Assembly: GCF_028389875.1 (NCBI RefSeq)
Contig: NC_084676.1
Location: 1,736,001-1,800,000 of the forward strand
DNA length: 64,000 bases
Reading direction: 5' to 3'
DNA from: Rhea pennata
Lineage: Eukaryota; Chordata; Aves; Rheiformes; Rheidae
The translations under genes and the position numbers were made by a program. Under the pieces are notes generated by a model. The model had not been told where the DNA came from and did not search any database. It worked only from the letters and a program-made list of their open reading frames with translations. This document shows positions 1 through 10,596 of this stretch, piece after piece. Position 1 is the first letter of the stretch. Every line of letters begins with the position of its first letter.

Positions 1-1
1 C

Positions 2-1363
2 CCCCCGGGGACTGTTATCGCTTTTATAAATGTGAAAGATGCAGATTCAGAGGCCAATGGGGAGGTCAGGCTGTCCCTCCCAGACAGGCTGCCATTTCGC
101 CTAGAGAAGTCCTCTGAGGACTACTACAGTGTGGTGACGGCGAGGGAGCTGGACCGCGAGGAGGTGTCGGAGTACAACGTGATGGTGCGGGCGACGGACA
201 GCGGGTCGCCGGCGCTGTGGAGCAGCACGGTGCTGCCGCTGCGGGTGCTGGACGTGAACGACAATGCGCCGGTGTTCGCGGAGGCGCGCTACAGTGCCCA
301 GCTGCGCGAGAACAACGCCAAGGGCGTGCTGGTGCTGTGGGTGCGGGCGGCGGACGCGGACTGGGGGCAGAACGCGCGCGTGCGGTACCGGCTGTGGGAG
401 GGGCAGGTGCGGGGCGCGCCGCTCTCGTCGTACGTGTCGGTGAACGCGGAGACGGGCGCGCTGTACGTGCTGCGCTCCTTCGACTACGAGGAGGTGCGCG
501 AGGTGGGGCTGTGGGTGCAGGCGGAGGACGGGGGCACGCCGGCGCTGAGCAGCAACGTGTCGGTGCGGCTCTTCATCGTGGACGAGAACGACAATGCGCC
601 GCAGGTGCTGTACCCGCCACCGGTGGCAGCAGCAGCAGCGGGTCCGGGCTTGGGCTGGACAGGCATGGAGCTGGCACCGCGCTCGGCGGAGCCCGGGGCG
701 CTAGTGGCCAAGGTGGTGGCGGTGGACGCAGACTCGGGGCAGAACGCGTGGCTCTCCTACGAGCTGACCAAGGCCACGGAGCCGGGGCTCTTCCACGTGG
801 GGCTGCACAGCGGCGAGGTGCGCACGGCGCGGTCCCCGCTGGCGCGTGACGCGCTGCGGCAGAGCCTGGTGGTGGTGGTGAAGGACCACGGGCGGCCGGC
901 GCTGTCGGCCACGGCCACGCTGACGGTGGTGCTGGCCGAGAGCGTGGCCGAGCTGCTCTCGGAGCTGGGCAGTGCGGCGGCGCCGGGCGATCCCCCCGGC
1001 AGCCTGGCGCGCTGGCTGGTGGTGGCTGTGGCGGCCGTGTGCTGCCTCTTCCTCGCCTTCCTGCTGGCACTGCTGGCGCTGCACATGCGGCACTGGCGCC
1101 GCTCACGGCTGCTGGCGGCGGGTGGCGGCGCCTTGCGCGCCGTCCCAGCCTCGCCCTTCGTGGGCATCGATGGCGTCCGCGCCTTCCTGCACTCCTACTC
1201 GCACGAGGTCTCGCTCACGGCCGGCTCGTGCAAGAGCCAGCTCCGCTCCCCAGGTGCCAGCTGCTCCAACACGCTCACGCCCGTGCCACCGCCCGACCAG
1301 TGCGCCGCGCTGCTGCCCCAGGAGCCCTCGAGCACCGCTGGCCACAGCGGAGACACCCTGCTG
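2..1363 (+). CDS. PCDHGA: Protocadherin gamma A-type variable exon A1 (partial, 5' end outside window)
   Basis: This is the 3' part of a gamma-A protocadherin variable exon, a homophilic neuronal adhesion receptor of the plasma membrane. The frame is open from base 2 (454 codons visible), so the signal peptide, EC1-EC3 and the start of EC4 are missing only because the window begins here. Visible are the end of EC4, the DVNDNAP linker (about codon 84), EC5, the DENDNAP linker (about codon 194), EC6, a membrane segment at bases 1009-1086, and a tail with the gamma-A signature [10 protein letters not shown] and YSHEVSLT. The exon ends in phase 0 at CTG|GTGAGT, fitting the phase-0 constant exon at 61709. 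The first ~120 bases are less GC-rich and differ from A2-A4, while the rest is almost the same, so a conversion boundary lies near there. The A/B subfamily is secure; no numbered mammalian orthologue can be assigned. Confidence 0.93.
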
Positions 1364-3720
1364 GTGAGTCCCTCGAGCGAGACTTTCAAAGTCCTTCTTT
1401 GTGCTGCCCGTCCTCCTGCCTTTGCTCCTCCGTGGCACTACTTGTGCCTTTGCTTTCCTGTGCGTCGTTGCTTCTGCCATGTTGTGGGGGAGTAACAAGC
1501 AGAAGTAGAGGTCTAGCTGAGGACATGGCTATGAGTGCCCCCAAGGTCCCTAGCACTGATAGAATTTGCTTTTGCAGCACTACAGATGGTGCGCAACTGT
1601 CACAAACGTAAATGCATTTTTGTCAATGTAGTTTCTTCATGTTTTGAACTGCCCATTCCTTGAGCTGGGCCTTTGAGGCCTGTGCCACGTTGTTACTCAG
1701 GTTACCGCCTTTCGTGTCTCATTCAGCTATTCCTGTGAATGCCAGATTTTGGGAGTAGACGTACAATTTGCGTTAGTAGTTGTATGACAGATGTTCCATG
1801 TTCTTGGTGACATGTGCTTTAGTCAAATGAGACTATCTTTAAGTAGAGTTTGGGATGACCCAGTGTTTTGCCTTAGGTGCACATTGTTCGTATACTTTTT
1901 TTTCCCCTTTCCCATGACAGGGAGCTCTTTTTATGGTGTTATCGTTCCATGATGATACCTTCCGTCTCCTTCTCTCTTTGCTGAGTCATCCCGTACAAAC
2001 GGCTTTACTGAGAAGTAGAGGGTCACCAAGCGTGGTCCTTTTGTCCCTAATGTGTGCATAGTGGTGTTTTACAAATGGTGCTTGGCAGCGTTACAGATAG
2101 TTGGGAATGATAAGGCCTCTTCAGGTATTTCATAGTGGAGGGTTCCTTATTTCACTTCTTCTATGCCGTGCAACATCTTGTCCCTTCCTTTAGCAGCTCC
2201 CACTTATAGTGCAGCTTCTTCTTTTAATGTTGACTATTTGAAATGTGGGCAAGCAGTTTATTAACTGTAGGACATCATGCATTCCAAACAACGCTGGAAT
2301 AAGGGATAAAGAAGTATGCATTTCTCTTGATGTGCTGGTTCTGAATGACTTTGCTGACTGCAAAAGCCTGCTCGCATAGCAACTTTGTTGGCTGTCTTAT
2401 TGCAGATTCCTGTTACCCGCAGAGTGGTACTGGTCCATTTGCTTTACTGTGTCTTTACTTGTAGACAGTGGTGACGTTAGAAGAAGAGGTAAGGTAAAGC
2501 TGAGGGTATGGCTGTACTTGGTCCTAAGGTCCCTGAATGCCAGTAACTTTGTCGTGTGCTGTGCTGATACTAATTATAACACAAGTATTTAAGCAGAGTG
2601 ATATTTTGTGGAAAGATGTGCTCCCTAGGGGTAAGTGAAGCTCTTGTGTCTTACTCTGTTTAAAGTAGAGTGTGAGCATTTGTTGATGGGGAAGAACTTG
2701 GTGATGAGGAAGAGTGTTCACAGAGAGACTTTCTGTCCCTTCCTGGCAGAACAGTATGAACCTTTGTTCCCAGAGAGTAGGAGGTTTCTTTGCTGATGCT
2801 GATACAGGCTTATGACATCGTGCACGCCAGGGCACATGTGTCCCTCTTGCAGCCAGTTCTGGCCTTGGCTAAGGAGGAATGCCATGGACTGGGTTCATTT
2901 TCTAGGATTCCACAGAGAAGCCATCCCCTGCCGGAGTCAGGGAGCTGACTGTGGAAAGTATGTAGACTTCTTGTGGCTCTACAGCAGTATGATAAATCCT
3001 TCTGGCATCACTGCATGGAAGAGAAGTGAGAGGTTGAGGCATGGCCTGGGGGGAAGTAGAGCCACCTGGGCCTTTACCTGTGTTGGATGTGTTGGATGTG
3101 TCTTCCACTTGTCATTGTGTCAGAATATTCTTTGCATTAAGCGTTAACCGGTGGGTAGTGACAGAAGGTGAACGTGACATGTCAGAATGCAGTGTGCCTT
3201 TTCCAAACAGGAGGTACTGCTACCTCCTCCTGGAGACCCTTCCTAGGTGTGCCTGTGTATTGCTGGTTGCCTGCTGGAATGTCCTGCTTTGGGAGAACAG
3301 TGAGTTTAAACCTGTAGATGGGGTAAGGGGCTGGAACAGCAAAAGGACTGCTTGCAAAGGTTCAAATTGTGAAATGTATGTGCATAAGATACAGGTACGC
3401 CTTGACCTAAGCAGGGAATCACTGTTGAGCTCTTCCCAAGGTGCTTTCCTATGTACTGTGAGTGGAGATGAACAACTGTATGTTTGCGGAGGGCAGCCTA
3501 TCCTTAGGCCTGGAAAGTATGGGTGAAGGGTGTGAAAACCCTGGAGCAGGGTTCCCGGTAGTGTGTGGAGTCCCTGATGTCCTTATGAGAGGACAGAATG
3601 CCTTCTTAGTTCTTCGGAGAATTGGAGAGCGCTTTTGTCAAGTCGATATCACTGTCTCAGTGGACCTGTGAGGTCAGAAACAATGCAGTTCAGTGAACAC
3701 TGCCCCAGCCTAGTACTGTT

Positions 3721-3724
<4 letters not shown>

Positions 3725-3761
<37 letters not shown>

Positions 3762-3780
3762 AAAGAGAGAGAGAGAGAAA
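3725..3780 (+). repeat. Poly(A) tract followed by (GA)n
   Basis: About 35 consecutive A (3725-3759), then a GA-rich run. It lies at the same place, after the word GCTCTAAAA or its variant, where the other three A-to-B spacers carry different simple repeats. Confidence 0.95.
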
Positions 3781-3951
3781 TCTGTGTTTTTATGGAAGAT
3801 GTTTTTCATCTCTTCTAGCCTTTGTGGAGCGTGAATTGAGTGATGGTTCTTCCCATTCCTGGAGATTACCAGCACTGAGAAAGGCCTGGAAAATTCCCAT
3901 GCACATCTCTCTCATTCTCCTCAGCCTACCAACAGATACTGTCTGTAGCGC

Positions 3952-3974
3952 TTTTTTTTTTTTTTTTTTTTTTT
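3952..3974 (+). repeat. Poly(T) tract
   Basis: About 23 consecutive T, 192 bases downstream of the 35-A tract; the two are complementary. The paralogous position in the A4-B4 spacer (about 36834-36870) is also T-rich, while the other two spacers have only short T runs. Confidence 0.95.
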
Positions 3975-5260
3975 CCTGTGTGATGGAATGTTCCATGTCA
4001 ATGAAGGCTTGGCTCTCTGTGGGAACTGCTATCATGCTGGCATCCTCTGTATGCATCCAGCCTTACAGTGTTGATGTGACCAACAACATGTGAATGCACT
4101 ACGTACACAGGATCCTGAGAGCAGTGGCAGGATACTTGTAGTGAGAACTCACACAGCTATTGAGACCAGGAGCACTTACACCCTGTTTGTAGTGCCTGAT
4201 GTCTTTTTATTCCTCTCCTGATCGGTATCTACCAGTCAGCTTTTTTCCTGACTGGTATTTGGAAGAGGAACCTCACTAATAGCACATGTTTGTAGAGTGT
4301 AATGTCTTGTGATTCCACTCATGATTTCAGCTTACAATACAGCTTTCTGCATGACTGGTAATTATCTGGAAGAAGTATATCACTAACAGAATACCCTATT
4401 TCCCAAATACTCTAAGTGATACTCATGGTAGAAATGTTATGTTCTTTTTAAATATGTGTAGTGAGCTTGCACATTCTGAGTGGTGATCCTACAACATGGC
4501 ATGGACTGCAGTATGCATAGCATGGTGTGTCCTGAAAAAACAAGGTGACACCTGGATTCCAGGGAATATGAGGTTTCTTGATGGGTAAAAGACATGTAGT
4601 TTGCCACATAGTACACAGGACTGCATTTGTGCAGGGCTCTGAGGCTGCGAAGTCTTGAGTCTTCATATGTTTTGGGGGAACAGTCAGGGCTGGCACCATC
4701 AGAAACTGAGACCACCAGCATCCTTTATTGCTAGGTCCGCATTCACATGACCACAAGAATGAAGCGATGGAGTGAGAAACAGGAACAAGTACAGTGGGCC
4801 AGTGCCTAAGATCAATGGCTACAAAGCCTTGTGAGAAATGCCATGTGAGGTCACTGTGCTGAGAACAGAGAAGCTGAGGTATGGAAGAGATACAAATGGA
4901 GTCACGTGTGTTTATGGCTGTGCTGGTTTAGAGATGACAGCCTATATCCTCCAAGCAAACTTTGGGGAGTACCTGTGCCTATGCCAGACATGTATGCCCA
5001 AAGGGAATATATAATTCTAGCATCACATTGTCGTGATGCCAACTAAGGTGCCAACAACAGAAACCGCAGCCCTGACTTACCGAAGCTGATGCCAGAGAAG
5101 ACGATTGATTGCATCCCCGAGGCGACTTTCTGTGACAGCTGGGGGTGGCACACGGTAACGCTACGAAGCAGCTCTGGGATGAAGAGCTCCCTTGGGGAGA
5201 GCGCGGCCGCAGCATGTAGCTTTGCGCGGGGCTCTGGGCTGCTACGAGCGGCGGCAGTGG

Positions 5261-5300
5261 CGGCGCGGGGACTCCGGGTGCCGCTGTTGCCCGATGCGAA
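5261..5300 (+). promoter_or_regulatory. Conserved protocadherin promoter element (CSE) of B1
   Basis: GC-rich block containing GGACTCCGGGTGCCGCTG with the CGCT core at 5282-5285, 278 bases before the B1 start codon. The same block precedes B2, B3 and B4, with related versions before A2-A4 and C3. In mammals the CSE with CGCT core is a CTCF-bound promoter element that chooses which variable exon is expressed. The stretch ACTCCGGGTGCCGCT agrees with a CTCF core at about 10 of 15 positions by eye, in forward orientation. Function here is inferred. Confidence 0.75.
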
Positions 5301-5337
5301 GCGCCGCAGCAGCCGCCGCCGCCGCCGCCGCCGCAGA

Positions 5338-5369
<32 letters not shown>

Positions 5370-5392
5370 CCGCAGCCTCCCGCGGGGCGGCT
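5301..5392 (+). repeat. GCC/GGAGCC short tandem repeats upstream of the B1 start
   Basis: A GCC-type triplet run followed by GGAGCC hexamers. B1 has one more GGAGCC than B3 (about 27981-28060), and B2 (about 17323-17375) and B4 are shorter still. The stretch lies between the CSE and the start codon, probably in the 5' untranslated leader. Confidence 0.85.
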
Positions 5393-5559
5393 GCTCGCTC
5401 GCGCAGTGCCCGCCTCGGAGCCGGAAGAGCGGAGCGGAGCAGGGGCGGACTGGGTCTCGCCGCGCCGGTCGACCTGTGAGCCAGCTGCGGGGGATCTGCA
5501 GAGCAGGGCGGCGTCGGAGGACGGGAGGCGAGGCGCGGCGAAGGCGGCGAGCGGTGGGG

Positions 5560-8001
5560 ATGGGAGCGAGGCAGGGAGCGCAGCGGCGGGCAGCAGCCAG
5601 GCACGTCGCGCTGCTGGCCGTGCTGCTGCCGGTGTGCTGCCGGGCGGCGCCGGAGCGGCTGCGCTATGCGGTTCCCGAGGAGACGGGCAGCGGCTCCCTG
5701 GTGGGGCCGCTGGCGCGGGACCTGGGGCTGAGCCCGGCAGACCTGCCGGCGCGGCAGCTGCGGCTGGTCTCGGCGGCTAAAAGGCAGCTGAAACACTTCG
5801 CGGTGGGCGCGGAGAACGGGCACCTGTACGTGAGCGAGAGGCTGGACCGGGAGGAGATGTGCGGCGACTCCGCGTCCTGCTCGGTCAGTTTCGAGGTGGT
5901 GCTGCAGAACCCGCTCAACGTTTTCCACGTCGACGTGGCCATCCAGGACATCAATGACAACTCGCCGGTCTTCAGCAAGGCAGCTCTCGCTCTGGAGATC
6001 GCGGAATGGACTGTTCCTGGTGCGCGGTTTCCGCTGGAGATGGCGCAAGATCCGGATGTGGGAAGCAACTCGCTGCTCAGCTACCAGCTCACTGACAGCC
6101 CCTCCTTCTCGCTGGCAGTGAAGGAGAGCCCGGATGGAAGCAGGCAGCCCGAGCTGGTGTTAGAAGCAGCTTTGGATCGTGAGAAGCAGAGCTCCTTCCA
6201 GATGGTGCTGACGGCGGTGGACGGCGGGTCTCCGGCGAGGTCGGGCACGGTGCAGATTCGCATCACCGTGACAGACGCGAATGACAACGCGCCCGTGTTC
6301 AGCAAAAGCGCCTACGAGGCGCGAGTGCGGGAGAACGCGCCGGCGGGGTCGCTGGTGCTGCGGGTGCGAGCCACGGACGCGGATGCGGGCTCCAACGGCC
6401 GCGTCTCCTACGCCTTCAGCAACGTGCCCGAGGCTGTCCGCGCTGTCTTCAGCATAGACAGCGACAGCGGCGACATCCGAAACGAAGGGACTCTGGATTT
6501 CGAGGAGAGGAATAGATACAGCTTCGGCGTGGAAGCGAGGGACGGGGGCGGGCTCAGCGGTCACTGCAAAGTCCTCGTAGAGGTCACAGACGAGAACGAC
6601 AACGCGCCCGAGATAACGCCGCTGTCGGTGTCGAGCCCGGTGCCCGAGGACTCCCCGCCCGGCACCGTCGTCGCCCTCGTCAACGTGCACGACGCGGACT
6701 CTGGCGACAACGGGAAGGTGCGGTGCGAGCTGGAGGGCGAGTCGCCGTTCGCCATCGTGGCGTCGTCGGGCAGCTCGTACAAGGTGGTGACGGCGAGCGC
6801 GCTGGACAGGGAGCGGGCGGCCGAGCACAACGTGACGGTGGTGGCGAGCGACGGCGGGAGCCCGGCGCTCTGCAGCCGCACGACGCTGGCGCTGGCCGTG
6901 TCGGACGTGAACGACAACGCGCCGGTGTTCGAGGAAGCGGCCTACAGCGCCTACGTGGCGGAGAACAACGCGGCGGGCGCGGCGGTGCTGCGCGTCCGCG
7001 CGCGGGACGCGGACGCGGGCGCCAACGGGCGCGTGAGCTACTGGCTGGCGGGCGGCAGCGCGGGCGAGGCGGCGGCGGCGCCCTACGTGTCGGTGGAGGC
7101 GCGGAGCGGCGCGCTGTACGCGCAGCGCTCCTTCGACTACGAGCAGTGCCGCGAGTTCGCCGTGGAGGTGAGGGCGCAGGACGGCGGGTCGCCGGCGCGC
7201 AGCTCGACGGCGACGGTGCGCGTCTTCGTGCTGGACCTCAACGACAACGCGCCGCAGGTGCTGTGGCCGGCGGCGGCGGCGAGCCCCGGCGCGGGCCCGT
7301 TCGAGGTGGTGCCGCGGTCGGCCGAGGCGGGCTACCTGGTGGCCAAGGTGGTGGCGGTGGACGCGGACGCGGGGCGCAACGCGTGGCTGTCGTACGAGCT
7401 GCTGCAGGCGACGGAGCCGGCGCTCTTCCGGCTGGGGCTGCACAGCGGCGAGGTGCGGACGGCGCGGGCCGTGTCGGAGCGCGACGCGGCCCGGCAGCGC
7501 CTCGTGGTGGTGGTGAAGGACCACGGGCAGCCGGCGCTGTCGGCCACGGCCACGCTGCACGTGGTGCTGGCCGAGAGCTTGCAGGAGGCGCTGCCGGCGC
7601 TGAGCGAGCGGGCGGCGGGCGCCGAGTCGCCGGCGGATTTGCAGTTCTACCTGGTGCTGGCGCTGGCGCTGCTCTGCGCCTTGTTCGTGCTGAGCGTGGC
7701 GCTGGCCGTGGCGGCGCGGGTGCGGCGCGCCGGGCCGCCCGCCGTCCTGCGCTGCCTGGGCGTCGAGCGCTTCGCCGCCGCCGGCCCCGCCTTCCCGGCC
7801 GACTTCTGCGAGGGCACCTTGCCCTACTCCTACAACCTGTGCGTGGCGCCGGGCCGCGCCGTCGCCGAGTGCGCCTTGCTGCCGGCCCCGCTCCCCAGCC
7901 GCGCCGTCGACGATCTTCTCAGCGGCGACCCGCCCGCGATGCTGACGCCCAGCAGCAGCCGTGCCCCGGCAGAGCCGCCGTCGCACCCCGACGCAGTGCA
8001 G
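5560..8001 (+). CDS. PCDHGB: Protocadherin gamma B-type variable exon B1
   Basis: Encodes the variable part (814 codons) of a gamma-B protocadherin, a plasma-membrane homophilic recognition protein. The start at 5560 was chosen because it gives a signal peptide (residues 1-30, hydrophobic ALLAVLLPV) directly before mature [12 protein letters not shown]. The upstream open frame is GC-rich leader. EC1 carries the protocadherin Cys-X5-Cys loop (CGDSASC). Calcium-binding linkers sit near residues 130 (DINDN), 239 (DANDN), 344 (DENDN), 449 (DVNDN) and 559 (DLNDN), and the membrane segment at about 695-722. The tail holds the gamma-B signature EGTLPYSYNLC. The phase-0 donor is CAG|GTCTGT, a weak tandem GTNNGT donor with a better GTAAGC 4 bases on. 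The protein is nearly identical to B2 and B3; it differs at the start of EC2 (ALEIAEWTVPGARF). Intact, and spliced to the constant exon at 61709. Confidence 0.96.
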
Positions 8002-10320
8002 GTCTGTAAGCCGACCCCAGCCCTCTTCTCGCACCCTTCCTTATCTTCACACCCCCCGCGTCTGCTCGTTTGTAGTTTTCGTAAGCTTTAGCAGCCTGTG
8101 CTGCTTCTCCTCGATTGTATTTGCATCTTAACGAGGAAAGGGGAGCGCCTGTTGAGGCGAATGGATGAACGGACGAATGACTGAGAACAAGCAACACTCC
8201 GGTGACGCCTTGCTTTTAGGAGCAGCAAGTGCTCCCGTAGGGTTCTTCTGCTCACAGTTTGGGAGGTATGCCGAGGGGGAACACACCAGGGCGTAGATCG
8301 CGGAACGATGTCAGAGGTAGCATAGAAATTTGTAACATGAATGTCTGTTGCCACACTGAATGACATGGGGATTTGCCTATGAGAGGCGCGGCGCGGCGCG
8401 GCGCAGCGCAGGCCCCGCTTCGTTTCCGCACGGGCTCTTCTCGCTCACACTAGTGACTGTGCCGACTGGAGCACGCTTTGCTAAGGCGCAGCTGCTCCAG
8501 CGCTTGTTGGCAGATGGGCTTCGACCACGTGCATCTCTGCGTAATGCTTATTGGCTATATTAAAGATAGAAAGGAAGCTCGTGTAAGGTTAGAAAAGTGG
8601 CCCTTAAGCGGTGTGTGTGTGTTGGTGGGGTGGGGGTGGGAATGAAATGTAATTCACAGCAGCCTCTGAGGTGTGTGGGAAAGCAAAAGTGAAAGGCAGT
8701 TTGGGGAGATAAGAGGGACTGCTAATGGGAGGAATTAACAGTTGCAAAGGCTAAGGCAACGACCAGCGAAAGGATCGAGGAGGTGGAGATGTCCTCTGAA
8801 GCGCTTGTCCCGAGCGTGGAAGCCCCTGGCGGGAGAGCTATCGTCTGCCCCCCGTGCAATGAGGTCTGTAAGCCTGCACATTCCTCTACGTCCGAGTACA
8901 CCACATGAAACCTTTTTTGTGCGATGTGGGTTTGGGGGCTGAAGGAATAGCCCCTTGTAACTGAGAGAAGGCAGTGACGTGGTATTTCCCGTAGGCTGGT
9001 AGCTGTCAACGTTTTCCGAGGTTGCTCGTGTTAGTTTCCATTTATGCCTTTATAGCTCACTTGATCAGCGTAGGCTGCTCAGCTGGTAAGGAAGGGTGGA
9101 AGCTTGTGCTACAGCTCTTACTTCCCGTGCTGATCGACGCGGGTACCGAGGCACCCGACTACGACAGCCTATGCGTTCCTGAAATACCGCGACCGGTATT
9201 TCCTCCTGCGACCCGCGTTTTAGGGAGGATCTTCGTTGCTGGGATGTACTGTCAGTCGTGATTTCGGGAACGAATGCGATGGGTAGCGTTCCGGTACGGG
9301 GCTGTCCTGACCTGCAGGAAGGTAGCTAGCCACTCGTACCAGAGTATCCGAGGAGCTCATGGCGCTCCTTGCTTCTCGCTGTACGCTGAGAGGGGTGAAA
9401 TGTTTCCTTTCGGGACTGGGCGCCCAGGGGTGCTTCAGATGAGTGAGGGAGGTTCCCTCTCCTGTTTGAAGCGAAGCCGTGGGAACGTTTTCGTTCCCCG
9501 GGTGTGTTGCAGTCTGCAGCAGCTGCTCCGAGTTCTGCCTCGGGAGGCAGGAGGCTGCTGATCTCTTTGGCTCCCCTTGAGGCACTTCTTATCTCGGCAA
9601 GTGCCTGTAAACGGCCAGCTCTCTGAGCTTTAGCGTGTGCTGCCGCTGTGAGCTCTCCCTCGAGAGGGGAGATGTGAAGACAAACACTCAGACAAAAGGG
9701 TGATCTCTGGAGAGTGCTTGCTTGCGTGGTCCTTTCCAACCTCGGATGGCATAAGCTGCGGAGAGACTGCAAAGGAGAAGAGTCTACGCCTAGAGGGAAA
9801 TACTGACCAGCTGCCAATCCGTTGTAAAGGACGGCAGCCGGACGTGTTTCTTCTGTCCTTGACGTCTGAGGCTGGATCCCCGTTACTCAGGGTCCATGCT
9901 CTCTGTTCCAGAGAGCCGAGTGGCTGCTGGGAGTTGCTTCGGAGGAGGGATGAGTGGAGGTGGTGTGCACAAAGGTCTTGGAATAGAGTGCAAGAGGTCT
10001 ACCTCCATAATGACAACAACAACAACAATAACGGTGAGTTATAAACGGGAGCTATCCTTTCACAGTAGATTGGGCTTTATGTGACCATTCGTCGCGGGAA
10101 CCTTGAGGAGAAAGATTTCAAGCGCCGCTATGGGAATTAACTCTGCCATTCGTAGTGCATGTTCTGCTTTTGGACTGACGATGACGGATATATGATATTT
10201 AAAGGGGACAATATAATATGTAATTTTACTTTACATAACGCTTTTCCGGGCCGTGTGGTGCGGGCGAGCCGTGGAAAATGGACAGAGCAGGCGGCCGCGG
10301 TGAACATAGTGGCTGCAGTT
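8002..10320 (+). other. Intergenic/intronic region B1 to A2
   Basis: No gene seen. The B1 frame stays open past the donor for 29 codons to a stop at 8089. The whole region is a near copy of 19987-22311 between B2 and A3 (offset 11,985 to 11,991 bases). It holds a GT/GGGT-rich run (about 8611-8640) and an (AAC)n run (about 10014-10032). A nine-base perfect inverted repeat at 9181-9202 is absent from the second copy. Confidence 0.85.
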
Positions 10321-10360
10321 CTGGGCGCAGGCTGCGGGCGCCGCTGCTCACCACGGAGGC
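10321..10360 (+). promoter_or_regulatory. Conserved promoter element (CSE) of A2
   Basis: The block GGCTGCGGGCGCCGCTGCTC has its CGCT core at 10342-10345, 255 bases upstream of the A2 start codon. It resembles the B-type element (GC-rich, then GCCGCTG). Assigned as the protocadherin CSE from position and core; CTCF binding is inferred. Confidence 0.65.
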
Positions 10361-10596
10361 GAGGAGGGAGCGGAGCGCTGCAGCCAGCCCCGCCCGCCGG
10401 GGCCCGTCTCGCTCGGCCGCCGCAGCGCCGGGCGCGCTGGCTCGGCGTCTGGGCGGTCCCGGAGCGGCCGGCGCGGTGCGGAGCCGGGCTGCGGCGAGGC
10501 GGAGGGGGCGGCGAGAGCAGGTCGCAGCGCCGAGCCGGAGCGACAGCGTCGCGGAGGAGCCCGCGGGCTTTCGTTGCCAGCGGCGCCGTGGCGGAG

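Larger units (their letters stand above)
1364..5260 (+). other. Intergenic/intronic region A1 to B1
   Basis: No gene seen. The first 132 bases continue the A1 reading frame past its donor to a stop at 1493-1495. The rest is moderately AT-rich and shares blocks with the three other A-to-B spacers (for example 3211-3302 matches 15569-15660, 25850-25940 and 36090-36180). The last ~650 bases before the B1 promoter match 26780-27940 upstream of B3 but not the regions upstream of B2 or B4. Confidence 0.8.

Noticed and set aside
217-849. Alternate-frame + strand open frames over the A and B exons (G/A/R-rich)
   Set aside because: They are shadows of the GC-rich cadherin frame, with no recognisable features.
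5294-5479. Alanine-rich upstream open frame starting in the CSE of B1 (also in B2, B3 and B4)
   Set aside because: It is GCC-repeat driven and begins inside the promoter element, probably upstream of the transcription start.
5089-5559. In-frame extension of the B1 coding region upstream of 5560 (likewise 27769-28233 for B3, 17239-17544 for B2, 10159-10596 for A2, 22150-22587 for A3, 32253-32597 for A4)
   Set aside because: The extension would bury the signal peptide far inside the protein and run through the CSE and simple repeats. The later ATG gives a normal protocadherin N-terminus.
6160-8034. 624-codon open frame on the minus strand across B1, repeated in B2 (18145-20019) and B3 (28834-30708)
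   Set aside because: Its product is a low-complexity R/H/V/A-rich string caused by the extreme third-position GC of the sense exon. No domain, signal or independent conservation was seen.
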